A stretch of 64,000 bases of DNA from Marinicella marina (GTDB lineage Bacteria > Pseudomonadota > Gammaproteobacteria > Xanthomonadales > Marinicellaceae): NCBI RefSeq assembly GCF_030065545.1, contig NZ_JASJNC010000006.1, forward strand, positions 156,636 to 220,635, in the 5' to 3' direction. The position numbers and the translations under genes are program-made. The notes beneath the pieces are model-generated. The model was not told the origin of the DNA, made no database searches, and saw only the letters and a list, made by a program, of their open reading frames with translations. Below, piece by piece: positions 45,401-54,013 of this stretch (its first letter is position 1; each line of letters opens with the position of its first letter).

Positions 45401-48128
45401 TTTAAACAACACCGGCAATTTTGACTTGGTTGATGTTAATTTGGCCTATGCGAACTCAGACAGCGCAACCGTTACTGGATTAGTTGTCCCTGGATTTGTC
45501 TGTAATGAAATTTCAAATGCTTATCAATGCAGTAACAGTGACCCATTGGCCACCAATACTTTGGTTCAAGCTGAAGTCACCTTGGTGGCACAACAAGCCG
45601 GTTCCTTAGTCAGTGGTAACGTCTCAGTCACCGCAGATGGCATTGGTAAGTCAGTCACCACCACCACTGTGGTGCAATCAGATATTGAAAATGATTTGGC
45701 TTTGTCGCAAACAGTATCTGCCACACAAGTTGAAACCAATAACCCTTTTGATATTCAATTAGAAGTTACCAACCTGGGCCAAAACCCACAAAGCGGATTC
45801 TCCGTGACAGATGAACTACCACAGGGAGTGGTGTTCCAGCGAGCAGTTGGAACTAATTGGAATTGTGCTGGTACTGCAGTGATTAGTTGTGATTTTTCAG
45901 GAACTTTAGAAAGTAATCAAAGCACACAGTTAACCTTTGAGTTGGTGGCGCCAGATTCAGCTGGTTTGATCAGTAATACGGCGACATTGGTAGTCAACAA
46001 CGATGACAATCCAGCTAATAACAGCAGCACAGCAAACATCAATGTGGCGGTCGGTACCGGTGGTGCAGCACGGGCTGACTTGGCATTGGATGTGATTGTC
46101 AGTGGCAATGACGTGTTAAGCACTGATCAATTGGTTTGGACTATCAATATTCAAAATTTTGGTCCTGATACGGCTGAAAATGTGAGTTTATTCAATGCTT
46201 TACCCAACGGATTTATTGCTGAATCTGTCGAAGTTAGCAACGGTGCAGAGTGTGTTTTATTGGCTACTTCTTTGCAGTGTGACATTGTCAGCCTGGCATC
46301 TGAGGCGTCCAGCACTGTGCGGCTTGAAGGCAGTTTCATGAATGGTTTTGAAGGGGTATTACTGAACACCTTTGAAGTCAGTTCTGATGCCATCGACCCT
46401 GATGCCAGCAACAACATCAGTAACAACGAAATAACCGTAACTTCAGTGGAAAACCTGCAAGCCGATTTGGGTTTGGCATTATCTGTCAGTAACCAAGCAG
46501 TTCAACAGGGTGATGTGTTTGAGCTGAGTTTCAACGCCATGAATATGGGCCCTGACAGAGCAATCAATGCCCGCATAGAAGGTGGTTTATCGGGATTGGT
46601 TGATTCGCTTCAGTTTTTAAATACCAGTGGTTGGGCTTGCCAAGCTTCAGGGAATAATTTTATCTGTTCGTTCCCGGGTGAGTTCACGGTGGGCATGAGC
46701 TCAATGATCGATTTAAGGGTCAGTACCCAACAAGTGGTGCAACAGTCACAGCCTCTGGTTTTCAATGCCAACATCTCATCTGATGCAATGGATAGCCAAC
46801 CTGGCAATAACATCATTGGCTTTACCAATGAGGTGACACGCACCCCAACTGAAGATGAAATATTCAGCCGTTTCCAAACAGCAGTGGGCTCTTCAGCCAG
46901 TGAGACTGTGATTCAATCCATCCGCAATGTATCCAGCTATTGTGCGCGCAGTTATTTCAGTGCCATTGAGGGTCTGTGTGAGGAGTTCATTGAAGATGCC
47001 ACTCCAGAAAATGGCGCAGATATTATCAATGCTATGGAAGAATTAACCCCCAATGAGGTGGCAGCGCAGTCTAACTCGGCTGCTGAAATCATCACCTCAC
47101 AGTTCCGAAACGTCGGTTCGCGCTTAGCACAATTGCGTGGTGGCGGAGGCTCAGGCTTCAGCGTTGCTGGTCTTAATGCCCGCTACGGCAATGAATCCTT
47201 ACCACTGGGTATGTTGGCTTATTTGAATCAGTCAGAAGAAGAACAACAAGCAGTCAGCAACATCAATGACTTTGTATCGCCGTGGGGTTTCTTCGTTAAT
47301 GGCAGTATATCTATGGGTGAACGTGACGCCACCGGCCGTGAACTGGGCTTTGATTTTGATACTTTTGGCCTGACAGCTGGTGTTGATTATCGCTTCAGTG
47401 CAACCAAAGTGGCTGGTTTGGCTTTGGGTTACGCTAATTTTGATTCTGAAATTGAGGGTGAAGCTGAGATGCAATCAACTGGCTTTACCTTGACTGGTTA
47501 TGGCTCTTTCTACCTCAGAGATAATTTCTATGTCGATGGCAGGCTCAGTTACGGTAACCCGGATTTTGAACAAAAACGTCGCATTAATTTCAGTGTTGAT
47601 GAGATAGTCATTGATCGGGTTGCCAGTGGCGATACCGATGCCGATCAATACTCAGTGGCAATGAGTGCCGGTTATCATTTCAATAAGAACTCCTGGGTCA
47701 TCACACCCAACGCCTCCATGCGCTATGTAAAAACCACCATCGATGCATTCCAAGAAACTGGTGCAGGTGGCTTTAACTTTGCTTTTGGGGAACAAGAAGT
47801 GACCAGCATGGTTTGGTCAGTGGGTGCCAGTGTGTCCAAGGCCATCAGTTTAAAAAATGGCATCATTTCTCCACAATTCGATTTCAATTTCAGTCGTGAA
47901 ACTGAAAATGACGGTGGTTTGCTTGAAGCCAGGTTCATCGATGCACCTGATGATGAAATCTTTTTCATCGGTACCGACGAGCCAGACCGTACATTCGGTT
48001 CAGCCGGTATCGGTTTGGTGTTTATTGGTGCCAATGGCAAACAAGCATACATCAACTATCGCAGTATATTTGGGTTAGATGGATTTACAAGAGGCACCAT
48101 CAACATCGGTGCCAGATTTGAGTTTTAA
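42441..48128 (+). CDS. Giant DUF11-repeat autotransporter
   Basis: An 1895-residue surface protein. A signal peptide ends at VQAWAQ. Residues about 22-1470 hold eleven DUF11/CARDB-like beta-sandwich repeats, each of about 120 residues with motifs such as NTGAGVASNVDIVDALP, NNPVPSTASPTDVEISDQLP and NFGPDTAENVSLFNALP. Each repeat carries one closely spaced Cys pair. A helical linker with CARSYFSAIEGLCEEF follows, then a Gly-rich stretch and the autotransporter beta-barrel from about residue 1600, ending in the outer-membrane signature GARFEF. It is therefore probably type V secreted through BAM. Function is unknown; adhesion or a surface layer is plausible. The next gene starts 10 bases downstream. 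Confidence 0.9.
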   Translation: MKGLRLFLTVLGVFLGVQAWAQTDLSIVTSDTLYQFSGDGQENFITYEFDNFGPNSASGGVTVTFTKDMFVDPSFDFSSVNTGDFNCNPNGDSMVCDLLPTSFDPFTPVFIDLGVIIQPGDFDLAPAFSVNINDQSGQDSDLSNNSLFVDLEYTAGGALDFQVTLLNPTQPIQYPAGSGTQTMDFEIRNLGPLAEGDQTTVTFDISPDLDPQFANPASATSSDPAWSCFAVTGQVICDYAAIFDPFTASVINLTIPVPDNVPVPATINNAVGVSMFNVLGDSDPSNNTFQYPIEIITAGSAEIEVVKSVVGNLTQIIQGEQLEYIIDVNNTGAGVASNVDIVDALPVGVTYQSHSELGPNFTCSFANNTVSCNAPNLPVTASQDGVSIIVTADGPIGAGVTNTASSTFLDSNPSDNTSAVFFNIIAPVADLDITMTTDSANYLVGDLITHDLTLHNPVTSNAAPENAELSVVLSPESVFVNAQETSGIGFNCVHDGSPAGGVVTCDSQGNALPIGTNTLFEITAVADAPTPATSSQADASITSDFDSNPTNDTASAFFFINAAVADFSINKTVSGTNFAVGDTFTYVLTINNPVPSTASPTDVEISDQLPNELSYDSFIVGTALGTNINCNHDGANNGGLLTCNTGGAPFPPGETVTIDVNVTAAVASNNINNTATAETVVDADGVTNNNSATAPTVIVTGPSLTTVSATKTAQVAGLAVTQVGYGQNFEYLLVVENTGFNDAVNVQVTDTLPAEVSLVNVLSNGWTCNAVQVRAGDFGNSDVDCVLDTVLAAGATAQIVVEVVATNNTSITSITNQMEVNADNIGPQVIDQVTVGLLNPQAALNLSQNPSPVDPEGDVEFGLLIENNGTVDLNGLQLVSQLPTGFTYNGFITNDGWACNENAGTLTCTLTATLASASSTSLNIEATAPIPQANQTYQLNSTLSANELPADVNASLTVAFSTSDFALNIQSNPGEVQVGTPFKHLISLNNTGNFDLVDVNLAYANSDSATVTGLVVPGFVCNEISNAYQCSNSDPLATNTLVQAEVTLVAQQAGSLVSGNVSVTADGIGKSVTTTTVVQSDIENDLALSQTVSATQVETNNPFDIQLEVTNLGQNPQSGFSVTDELPQGVVFQRAVGTNWNCAGTAVISCDFSGTLESNQSTQLTFELVAPDSAGLISNTATLVVNNDDNPANNSSTANINVAVGTGGAARADLALDVIVSGNDVLSTDQLVWTINIQNFGPDTAENVSLFNALPNGFIAESVEVSNGAECVLLATSLQCDIVSLASEASSTVRLEGSFMNGFEGVLLNTFEVSSDAIDPDASNNISNNEITVTSVENLQADLGLALSVSNQAVQQGDVFELSFNAMNMGPDRAINARIEGGLSGLVDSLQFLNTSGWACQASGNNFICSFPGEFTVGMSSMIDLRVSTQQVVQQSQPLVFNANISSDAMDSQPGNNIIGFTNEVTRTPTEDEIFSRFQTAVGSSASETVIQSIRNVSSYCARSYFSAIEGLCEEFIEDATPENGADIINAMEELTPNEVAAQSNSAAEIITSQFRNVGSRLAQLRGGGGSGFSVAGLNARYGNESLPLGMLAYLNQSEEEQQAVSNINDFVSPWGFFVNGSISMGERDATGRELGFDFDTFGLTAGVDYRFSATKVAGLALGYANFDSEIEGEAEMQSTGFTLTGYGSFYLRDNFYVDGRLSYGNPDFEQKRRINFSVDEIVIDRVASGDTDADQYSVAMSAGYHFNKNSWVITPNASMRYVKTTIDAFQETGAGGFNFAFGEQEVTSMVWSVGASVSKAISLKNGIISPQFDFNFSRETENDGGLLEARFIDAPDDEIFFIGTDEPDRTFGSAGIGLVFIGANGKQAYINYRSIFGLDGFTRGTINIGARFEF

Positions 48129-48138
48129 AGGTGAAAAT

Positions 48139-50130
48139 ATGAAAAACGTTATGATTAAATTACCCGTGGTTTATTTGGCGATGGCATCGCTGGTAATCTC
48201 ACCATTGGCTATCACACCCGCAGAAGCCAAGCGCTCCAAAAAAGTGACTGAAGTGAAAGAAGGACAGATTACACCCGATCAGCTGTATATTGTTGATTGT
48301 TTGTTGCCGCCACAAATTCGACAGTTGGGACAAAACTTCACCTACATCCCGCCACGTAAACCGGCCAAACTAACCGCCAAGGAATGTGCACTGCGCGGTG
48401 GTGAATATGTGGCGTATGATGAGTCTAATTTCGTCACAGTGGCCAAGGTGTGGAAAGAACAGGCCGATGGTGGTGATGCCACTGCACAAAATTTCATGGG
48501 TGAGTTGTTTGAGCGTGGCATCAATGGCACGCCAGATTATCAGTCAGCGGCACAATGGTACCAACAGGCTGCAGACCAAGGCTTTTCAAAAGCTCAGTTG
48601 AATCTGGGTAACCTGTATGAAAAAGGCTTGGGTGTGCCCCAAGATTCAATCAAAGCCATCAATCTCTATCGGCAAGCTGCCGGCGTGGCTGATGAGGCCA
48701 AGCTTGAATTGGTGACTGAACAACAACTCAGAGAGCGCCGTGAACAAGAATCCCAGCGCATCAAGTTACAACGAGAAGTCGCTAATTTACGCCATGAATT
48801 GGCCGAGGTGAATAATAACTACCAAAAAACCCAAGACTACATCGAAACAGCCAACAAAGAACTGATGCGTCTACAGGCTGAACTCAGAGACAACCAAAAC
48901 AACACCGCGGTAAAAGAACAAATTGCAGCTTTGGAACAACAAGTCAAAGACCTGACCAGTCAAAACCAAGAGACCAAAGAATTGGCCTCTACTTTGGTGC
49001 AAAAAATTGCCGCTGATAACGGTCAAGAAGTGGCGATGGTAAACAATGATTTTGGGGTCAATGTGATCACACCAGATATTCTTTTGACCAGGGGCATCAG
49101 AAGCATACCCATTCCTAATGACAAAGACACATCGGTATCGATTCTGGCATCAGTTAATCCACCTTCAGAGGTGGCGGCATTGACTTTTAACTCACAAGAC
49201 ATCATTGAAAAACTCACTGACACAGGTTTGTTCAGTGTTGATGTACCTTTGATTGATAATGATGACACACCGGTCAGTATTGAGGCTGTCAAAAAGGATG
49301 GCACCAAATCATCTGAGCGGTTTGTCTTGGTCAGACAAATTCTCGAACAGATTAAACCTCGTTACTTGAGTGATTTGTTCACCAAACGCTTCAAAAAAGA
49401 TTTGGGCGAATACCATGCCTTGGTGATTGGTAACAACGAATACGCTGATTTAGAAAATTTAGGCACAGCGCTGAATGACGCCAGAGAAGTGGCTGCCGTG
49501 CTAAGTAAAACCTACGGCTACAAAACCCAAGTACTTGAAAATGCGACACACTTGGAGATTGTACAGGCATTGGCTGACTACCAACAAGAACTGGGTAAAC
49601 TGGATAACTTGGTGGTTTACTATGCTGGTCATGGCTTGATTGATAAGCGCCAAAACGGCTACTGGATTCCAACCGACGCCAGCATGAGTGATAAATCAAC
49701 TTGGATACCGAATAAAGTCATCAGTGAATTCATGTCCAGCATGAACGCCAAACACGTCATGGTAATCGCCGATTCATGCTACTCAGGCACCATGTCAGGC
49801 TCAGCAATACGCCCATTTCCTGAGGATGTGGCTGAAAATGATATTTTGTTCACCTCTCGGGTGAAAGCCAGAACCGTGCTGACTTCAGGTGGTTTGCAGC
49901 CAGTGCTGGACAGTGGCGGCGATGGTCATTCCATTTTTGCCTCAGCCTTACTGGATGTGCTGAGAGAAAACGATGGGGTGATGGAAGGCTATAGGCTGTA
50001 TCAAGCCTTGGAACAACAAGTCAAATTGCGCTCCAAATTATCTGGCATTCAACAAATTCCAGAATACACAGCTGTTAAACATGCAGGGCATGAAGGCAGT
50101 GAATTTTATTTCTTGCCCGCCAGTATCTAA
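48139..50130 (+). CDS. Exported caspase-like (C14) protease with Sel1 repeats
   Basis: A 663-residue protein with a signal peptide ending AEAK. Residues about 105-190 hold two Sel1/TPR-like repeats (YQSAAQWYQQAADQGFSKAQ, NLGNLYEKGLGVPQDS). A coiled coil of about 90 residues rich in Gln, Glu and Asn follows. The C-terminal caspase-fold domain starts YHALVIGNNEYADLENL and has the catalytic dyad His498 in YYAGHG and Cys547 in DSCYSG. Such bacterial orthocaspases cut after basic or acidic residues; specificity is not readable here. It lies 10 bases after the autotransporter gene and ends at a strong terminator. ATG 48139 begins the signal peptide; a longer frame overlaps the upstream gene. Confidence 0.9.
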   Translation: MKNVMIKLPVVYLAMASLVISPLAITPAEAKRSKKVTEVKEGQITPDQLYIVDCLLPPQIRQLGQNFTYIPPRKPAKLTAKECALRGGEYVAYDESNFVTVAKVWKEQADGGDATAQNFMGELFERGINGTPDYQSAAQWYQQAADQGFSKAQLNLGNLYEKGLGVPQDSIKAINLYRQAAGVADEAKLELVTEQQLRERREQESQRIKLQREVANLRHELAEVNNNYQKTQDYIETANKELMRLQAELRDNQNNTAVKEQIAALEQQVKDLTSQNQETKELASTLVQKIAADNGQEVAMVNNDFGVNVITPDILLTRGIRSIPIPNDKDTSVSILASVNPPSEVAALTFNSQDIIEKLTDTGLFSVDVPLIDNDDTPVSIEAVKKDGTKSSERFVLVRQILEQIKPRYLSDLFTKRFKKDLGEYHALVIGNNEYADLENLGTALNDAREVAAVLSKTYGYKTQVLENATHLEIVQALADYQQELGKLDNLVVYYAGHGLIDKRQNGYWIPTDASMSDKSTWIPNKVISEFMSSMNAKHVMVIADSCYSGTMSGSAIRPFPEDVAENDILFTSRVKARTVLTSGGLQPVLDSGGDGHSIFASALLDVLRENDGVMEGYRLYQALEQQVKLRSKLSGIQQIPEYTAVKHAGHEGSEFYFLPASI

Positions 50131-50164
50131 GTACCAGTTGACCGAGTGAAAATGAGACAGAAGG

Positions 50165-50186
50165 GCGGCCTGAGGGCCGCTTTTTT
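50165..50186 (+). terminator. Rho-independent terminator after the caspase-like gene
   Basis: A perfect six-base GC stem GCGGCC/GGCCGC around TGAG is followed by six T. It ends the autotransporter-caspase transcript between two convergent genes. On the other strand it lacks a clear T run, so it is mainly unidirectional. Confidence 0.92.
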
Positions 50187-50202
50187 GTGTCTAACTATTG
50201 CT

Positions 50203-51387
50203 TCAATCGTCACAAGAGGCCACAATTTGATCGAATTTAACTTTATTGAGGGTTTTCATGCGATTTCTGGCTTCCTCATCTTTGCAATCAAACTCAACCA
50301 AGACTGTTTCGTAGAGTTCTTCTGCCAAATCAAAATTACCCATATTAAATTGACCACTGGCAGCACCCAATTTATTTGACATTTCAACTTGTTGCTCGCG
50401 TGTCAGAGTGGTTTGATTGATCTCTATGGCCTGTTGTCTATCCATGAACCACATACCTGCCAACACCGTCAGAACGATAACCACACCAGTGATAATGAAG
50501 GGCAATGGACTGCTTTTCTTTTTCATCGCAGCCAACTCAGGCATCGGTGCAAAAGAGTGGGTGGTATCAGTGACTGGTTTTAAACGCCGCAAATACTTTT
50601 TCAGTTGAGCGACCAGCTGGGTACTGGTCTGAAAGCGGTCATCTGGATTTTTCGCCAGTAATTTATTGAGCAGTGTTTGGTATTTTGCTTTCTCCTCAGG
50701 TAAATCTGGTACCGGTTCGTGCACGTGGGCATAGCTGATGGCAAATGTATCGCCGCCATCAAATACTTTTTTACCCATTAACATTTCATACAGCACCACA
50801 CCCAAGGCATAAATGTCAGAGCGTTCATCGATTTCTTTACCCAATGCACGCTCTGGACTCATGTAGTGCGGGGTGCCAACCACCGCGCCGACACGGGTGA
50901 ATTCACTGACTGTGTTCTGCGCTTTGGCGATGCCAAAATCAACCAACACGGCTTGGCCATCTTCATGAAACAAAATATTCTCAGGCTTGATGTCACGATG
51001 TAGGGTGCCGCGCTTGTGGGCATGTTCCAGTGCTTTGGCCATGTCTAACATGATGTTAAACGCTTCTAATTCGGTGATGCCAGACTCGATTTTTTGCTTT
51101 AAATCCCCACCACCAAGAATTTCCATGGCTAAATAGTAGTTTTGTTCAATCACCCCACAAGCAAATACCGTGACGATATTGGGATGAGAAAATTGGGCCA
51201 CAGTGTCGCCTTCTTTTTGTAGGTCTTCCAGTATTTTCGGATCATTGCCTTGTGGTGTAACGATTTTTATCGCTACTTTTCTTTTGGGTTCCAACTGCTC
51301 ACCCAAAAAAACCCGTGCCATACCACCGCGTCCAATTTCTTTACCTAAGGTGAAATTGGGGATGTTGATGTTAAATGAATCATCCAT
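50203..51387 (-). CDS. Transmembrane Hanks-type Ser/Thr protein kinase
   Basis: A 394-residue kinase. The glycine loop GRGGMARV is at 19-26, the ATP lysine Lys41 in VAIKIV, the catalytic Asp132 in HRDIKPEN and the metal Asp150 in DFG; GTPHYMSPE marks the activation segment. A juxtamembrane stretch leads to one helix (about residues 300-318) and an extracytoplasmic tail of about 75 residues that looks like a single TPR-type helical unit (FNMGNFDLAEELYETVL) with two cysteines. It converges with the caspase-like gene and is divergent from the wax synthase. The cytoplasmic kinase with an outside sensor tail fits envelope sensing. Confidence 0.93.
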   Translation of the reverse strand: MDDSFNINIPNFTLGKEIGRGGMARVFLGEQLEPKRKVAIKIVTPQGNDPKILEDLQKEGDTVAQFSHPNIVTVFACGVIEQNYYLAMEILGGGDLKQKIESGITELEAFNIMLDMAKALEHAHKRGTLHRDIKPENILFHEDGQAVLVDFGIAKAQNTVSEFTRVGAVVGTPHYMSPERALGKEIDERSDIYALGVVLYEMLMGKKVFDGGDTFAISYAHVHEPVPDLPEEKAKYQTLLNKLLAKNPDDRFQTSTQLVAQLKKYLRRLKPVTDTTHSFAPMPELAAMKKKSSPLPFIITGVVIVLTVLAGMWFMDRQQAIEINQTTLTREQQVEMSNKLGAASGQFNMGNFDLAEELYETVLVEFDCKDEEARNRMKTLNKVKFDQIVASCDD

Positions 51388-51467
51388 TAGCGTAAGAGGG
51401 TACTATATTTATTCATGGATTCTATTATAATGAAGGACAGATAAATTAAAACGAAAAAAAATTCTCT

Positions 51468-52922
51468 ATGTTCCATGAAGCCAGCAACAAGAAAGAAGCC
51501 ATGCGAAAGGTCGATACAGCTTGGCTGCGCATGGAGTCGCCACATAACTTGATGATGATCACTGGTTTGATGTTCTTAGATCAGATGCCCGATTTGGCCG
51601 TATTTACCGAGGCTTTAGAGAAAAAGTTTTTAACTTACCGCCGTTTTAAACAGTTGGCTCATCAGTCAGCCAGTGGATCTTATTGGCAAGACGATAAATA
51701 TTTTGATATGGCAGCCCATGTGCGTCGTGTGGCACTGCCTGGCAAAGCCGACTACACAGAATTACAAGATTATGTCAGTAATTTGGCCTCAACACCCTTG
51801 GATAAAAACAAGCCTTTGTGGTCATTTCATATTGTCGAAAACTATGAAAAAGGACCAGTTGTTGTCTCCCGCATCCACCATTGTTATGCCGATGGCATTG
51901 CCTTGATACAAGTGCTGTTGTCGATGACCAGTACCAGTCGCGAAAGCAGTTTAGAGTTCAATGGTGATGGCAGTAAAAAAGAAAAGCACCAAAATTTGGG
52001 CTTGTTAAAACAAGTCATCAACCCAGCAAAAAAACAATTTGTTCATTCGCTTAAATTGGCAGGTGATGTTTCAGAATTAGGTAAAAAAATTCTACAAGAC
52101 CCTTCATTGCTCGAAAAAGGGGTTGGTGACACCATTGATATAGCTGAAGAGCTGTTCACCGCATTGACCTTGAGTGATGATCCTGAAACAGTTTATAAAT
52201 CAGAGTTGTGCACCCGCAAACGGGTGGCATGGGCACAGTCGATTCCATTGCCCGAGGTTAAAGCCATTGCCAAAGCCACCGGAACCACTGTAAATGATGT
52301 GCTTATATCAAGTTTGGCCGGAGCTTTGCGAGAATATATGATTGAACGGGGCGACGACCCCAATAAAAAAGTCATTCGCGCCACGGTACCAGTGAATTTA
52401 AGGCCGCTGAAGCACGCCAAAGAACTGGGTAACCATTTCGGGCTGGTGTTTTTAAACTTGCCTATATTCGAAGAAAACCCATTACAGCGTTTGGCCTATG
52501 TTCACCATGAAATGAACGAATTGAAAAAATCCAAACAAGCATTGATGTCCTTAGGCTTGTTGAGCTTGATTGGTTTGATGCCCCAAGCGGTGCAAACCAT
52601 GTTGCTGAATCAATTTTCCAAAAAAGCCACAGCGGTACTGACCAATGTACCGGGCCCAGCCGTGCCGTTGTATATTGCTGGTTGTAAGGTCGAAAAGACC
52701 ATGTTCTGGGTACCCCAAAATGGCACCATTGGCATGGGTATCAGTATTTTATCCTACAACGACCAAGTTGAATTTGGCTTGATTGTGGATAAAAAGTCAG
52801 TGCCACAGCCGCATCAAGTGATCGTACGCTTCCCAGAACAGTTTGCGCGCTTGCGTGAATTGATGATGCTGCACCCGTGGGATGGTGAAGTACATGCTGA
52901 TTTGTTTGATGAATTCATCTGA
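51468..52922 (+). CDS. Wax ester synthase/diacylglycerol acyltransferase
   Basis: A 484-residue WS/DGAT that esterifies fatty acyl-CoA with fatty alcohol or diacylglycerol to make storage lipid. The catalytic motif HHCYADG begins at His137-His138. The N-terminal DTAWLRMESPHNLMMITG, and the C-terminal blocks NVPGPAVPLYIAGC and GISILSYNDQVEFGLIVD, are typical. Length is normal. A TATAAT at 51426-51431 lies upstream in the divergent kinase/WS-DGAT gap, without a good -35. Links to the acyl-CoA dehydrogenase at 55999 would be through acyl-CoA pools only. Confidence 0.95.
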   Translation: MFHEASNKKEAMRKVDTAWLRMESPHNLMMITGLMFLDQMPDLAVFTEALEKKFLTYRRFKQLAHQSASGSYWQDDKYFDMAAHVRRVALPGKADYTELQDYVSNLASTPLDKNKPLWSFHIVENYEKGPVVVSRIHHCYADGIALIQVLLSMTSTSRESSLEFNGDGSKKEKHQNLGLLKQVINPAKKQFVHSLKLAGDVSELGKKILQDPSLLEKGVGDTIDIAEELFTALTLSDDPETVYKSELCTRKRVAWAQSIPLPEVKAIAKATGTTVNDVLISSLAGALREYMIERGDDPNKKVIRATVPVNLRPLKHAKELGNHFGLVFLNLPIFEENPLQRLAYVHHEMNELKKSKQALMSLGLLSLIGLMPQAVQTMLLNQFSKKATAVLTNVPGPAVPLYIAGCKVEKTMFWVPQNGTIGMGISILSYNDQVEFGLIVDKKSVPQPHQVIVRFPEQFARLRELMMLHPWDGEVHADLFDEFI

Positions 52923-52946
52923 TTGACTTGCTGTAAATAGCACGAC

Positions 52947-52974
52947 TGATACATTGTTATAATCGCTTGTATCA
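52947..52974 (+). promoter_or_regulatory. Perfect dyad enclosing a -10 element
   Basis: TGATACA and TGTATCA form a perfect 7-base dyad with a 14-base spacer that contains TATAAT (52958-52963). No clear -35 is spaced correctly. The form suits an operator over a promoter directed to the small membrane gene that follows. The rest of the 52923-53083 stretch shows nothing I recognise. Confidence 0.35.
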
Positions 52975-53083
52975 AACTTTTTCAAAGCAGATTGGCCTGA
53001 TGTGAGTCATCACTTTTGGCACTTAAAAACCCCCTTGTCATAATGCTATCATAAAATGATTCAATACCTATGTGTTTAGATTG

Positions 53084-53339
53084 ATGGTTGCTTTGTTGAT
53101 TGAATTTTTGTTTTTTGCTTTGATTGAAATTTTTGTATACATCATATTATATTCAACAGGCGCTTTGGTTATCAGGCTATTCAGCTTTAATCGTGCTAAA
53201 CCCCCCATTCACCCTCAATAAGTCAGTCACTCTTGATGAGGATAACGCTGAATGGTTTTACGCCGGTATCTTCAGTGGTTTGTTGACCTTGATTGTTGTA
53301 TTGATTTTGTTGACACCTGCAATTAACTTAACCGGATGA
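53084..53339 (+). pseudogene. Small membrane protein gene split by a frameshift at a C6 run
   Basis: From ATG 53084 one frame encodes 45 residues starting MVALLIEFLFFALIEIFVYI and continuing to FSFNRAKPPIHPQ before a stop. From 53201 onward the next frame encodes TLNKSVTLDEDNAEWFYAGI and a second hydrophobic helix, ending at 53339. Removing one C from the six-C run at 53201-53206 joins them into an 84-residue protein with two membrane helices and an acidic connection. Small proteobacterial proteins of this build are common but uncharacterised. The break may be a real mutation, a sequencing error or a slippage site. An isolated start at TTG 53124 in the second frame is less likely. Confidence 0.6.
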
Positions 53340-53445
53340 ATAAACTTTTGAGGAACTGCAATGGTGGCATGCATCACTTCTGGCACTATCGGTAAGTGAT
53401 TGTTTTCGTTATAATGATTGGTAAGATTCATAGGAGAGTAGACTA

Positions 53446-54009
53446 ATGCGTGGACCCAATTTATTGTTGTTTTTGTTATTGATCATCGGTGCAGCTGCCT
53501 TTTGGGGCGTCACCCTGTTCAACCGCCTGGTCAAAAAGCGCAACCATGTCGAGGATGGCTGGAGTGGTATTGATGTGCAATTGAAACTACGTCATGACTT
53601 GATTCCAAACCTGGTTAATGTGGTAAAGAAGTACGCTGAACATGAGCAGGACACTTTGCAAAAGGTCATCAACTTGAGAAATGCAGCGCGCGGCCCTCAC
53701 ACCCCAGGCCAACAAAGTCAGGATGAACAAAAACTATCACAGGCCTTGTCTGGTTTAATGGTGCAAGTGGAAGCTTACCCAGATTTGAAAGCCAACACCA
53801 ACTTCATCGACCTCCAACAACAATTGCAAAAAATTGAAGATGACATTCAGTATGCACGCCGTTACTACAATGGTGCGGTACGAGAATACAACACCGCTGT
53901 ACAGTCATTTCCATCCAGTATCATCGCCAATAAATACAACTTTCTAGAGGCCGAGTTCTTTGAACTGGATAACCCAAAACACGCTGAAAATCCTGAAGTT
54001 AAGTTTTAA
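53446..54009 (+). CDS. lemA: LemA family protein
   Basis: A 187-residue protein with one N-terminal membrane helix and a cytoplasm- or periplasm-facing helical bundle. The family blocks are FNRLVKKRNHVEDGWSGIDVQLKLRHDLIPNLV, VVKKYAEHE and YNGAVREYNTAVQSFPSSIIA. LemA function is unknown; it commonly pairs with a DUF2207 Gly-rich membrane protein or with HtpX. TATAAT at 53410-53415 and AGGAGA before the ATG suggest its own promoter. It precedes the DUF2207 gene by four bases. Confidence 0.95.
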   Translation: MRGPNLLLFLLLIIGAAAFWGVTLFNRLVKKRNHVEDGWSGIDVQLKLRHDLIPNLVNVVKKYAEHEQDTLQKVINLRNAARGPHTPGQQSQDEQKLSQALSGLMVQVEAYPDLKANTNFIDLQQQLQKIEDDIQYARRYYNGAVREYNTAVQSFPSSIIANKYNFLEAEFFELDNPKHAENPEVKF

Positions 54010-54013
54010 ACTG

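Noticed and set aside
53124..53339. A separate small gene starting at TTG 53124
   Set aside because: Its first 25 codons overlap a better membrane-protein frame starting at ATG 53084; the pieces join logically at the C6 run, so it is better read as one frameshifted gene.
53381..53410. Sigma-54 promoter (TGGCAC) before lemA
   Set aside because: The GC element of the -12 box is missing at the required spacing; a TATAAT at 53410 is the better candidate.
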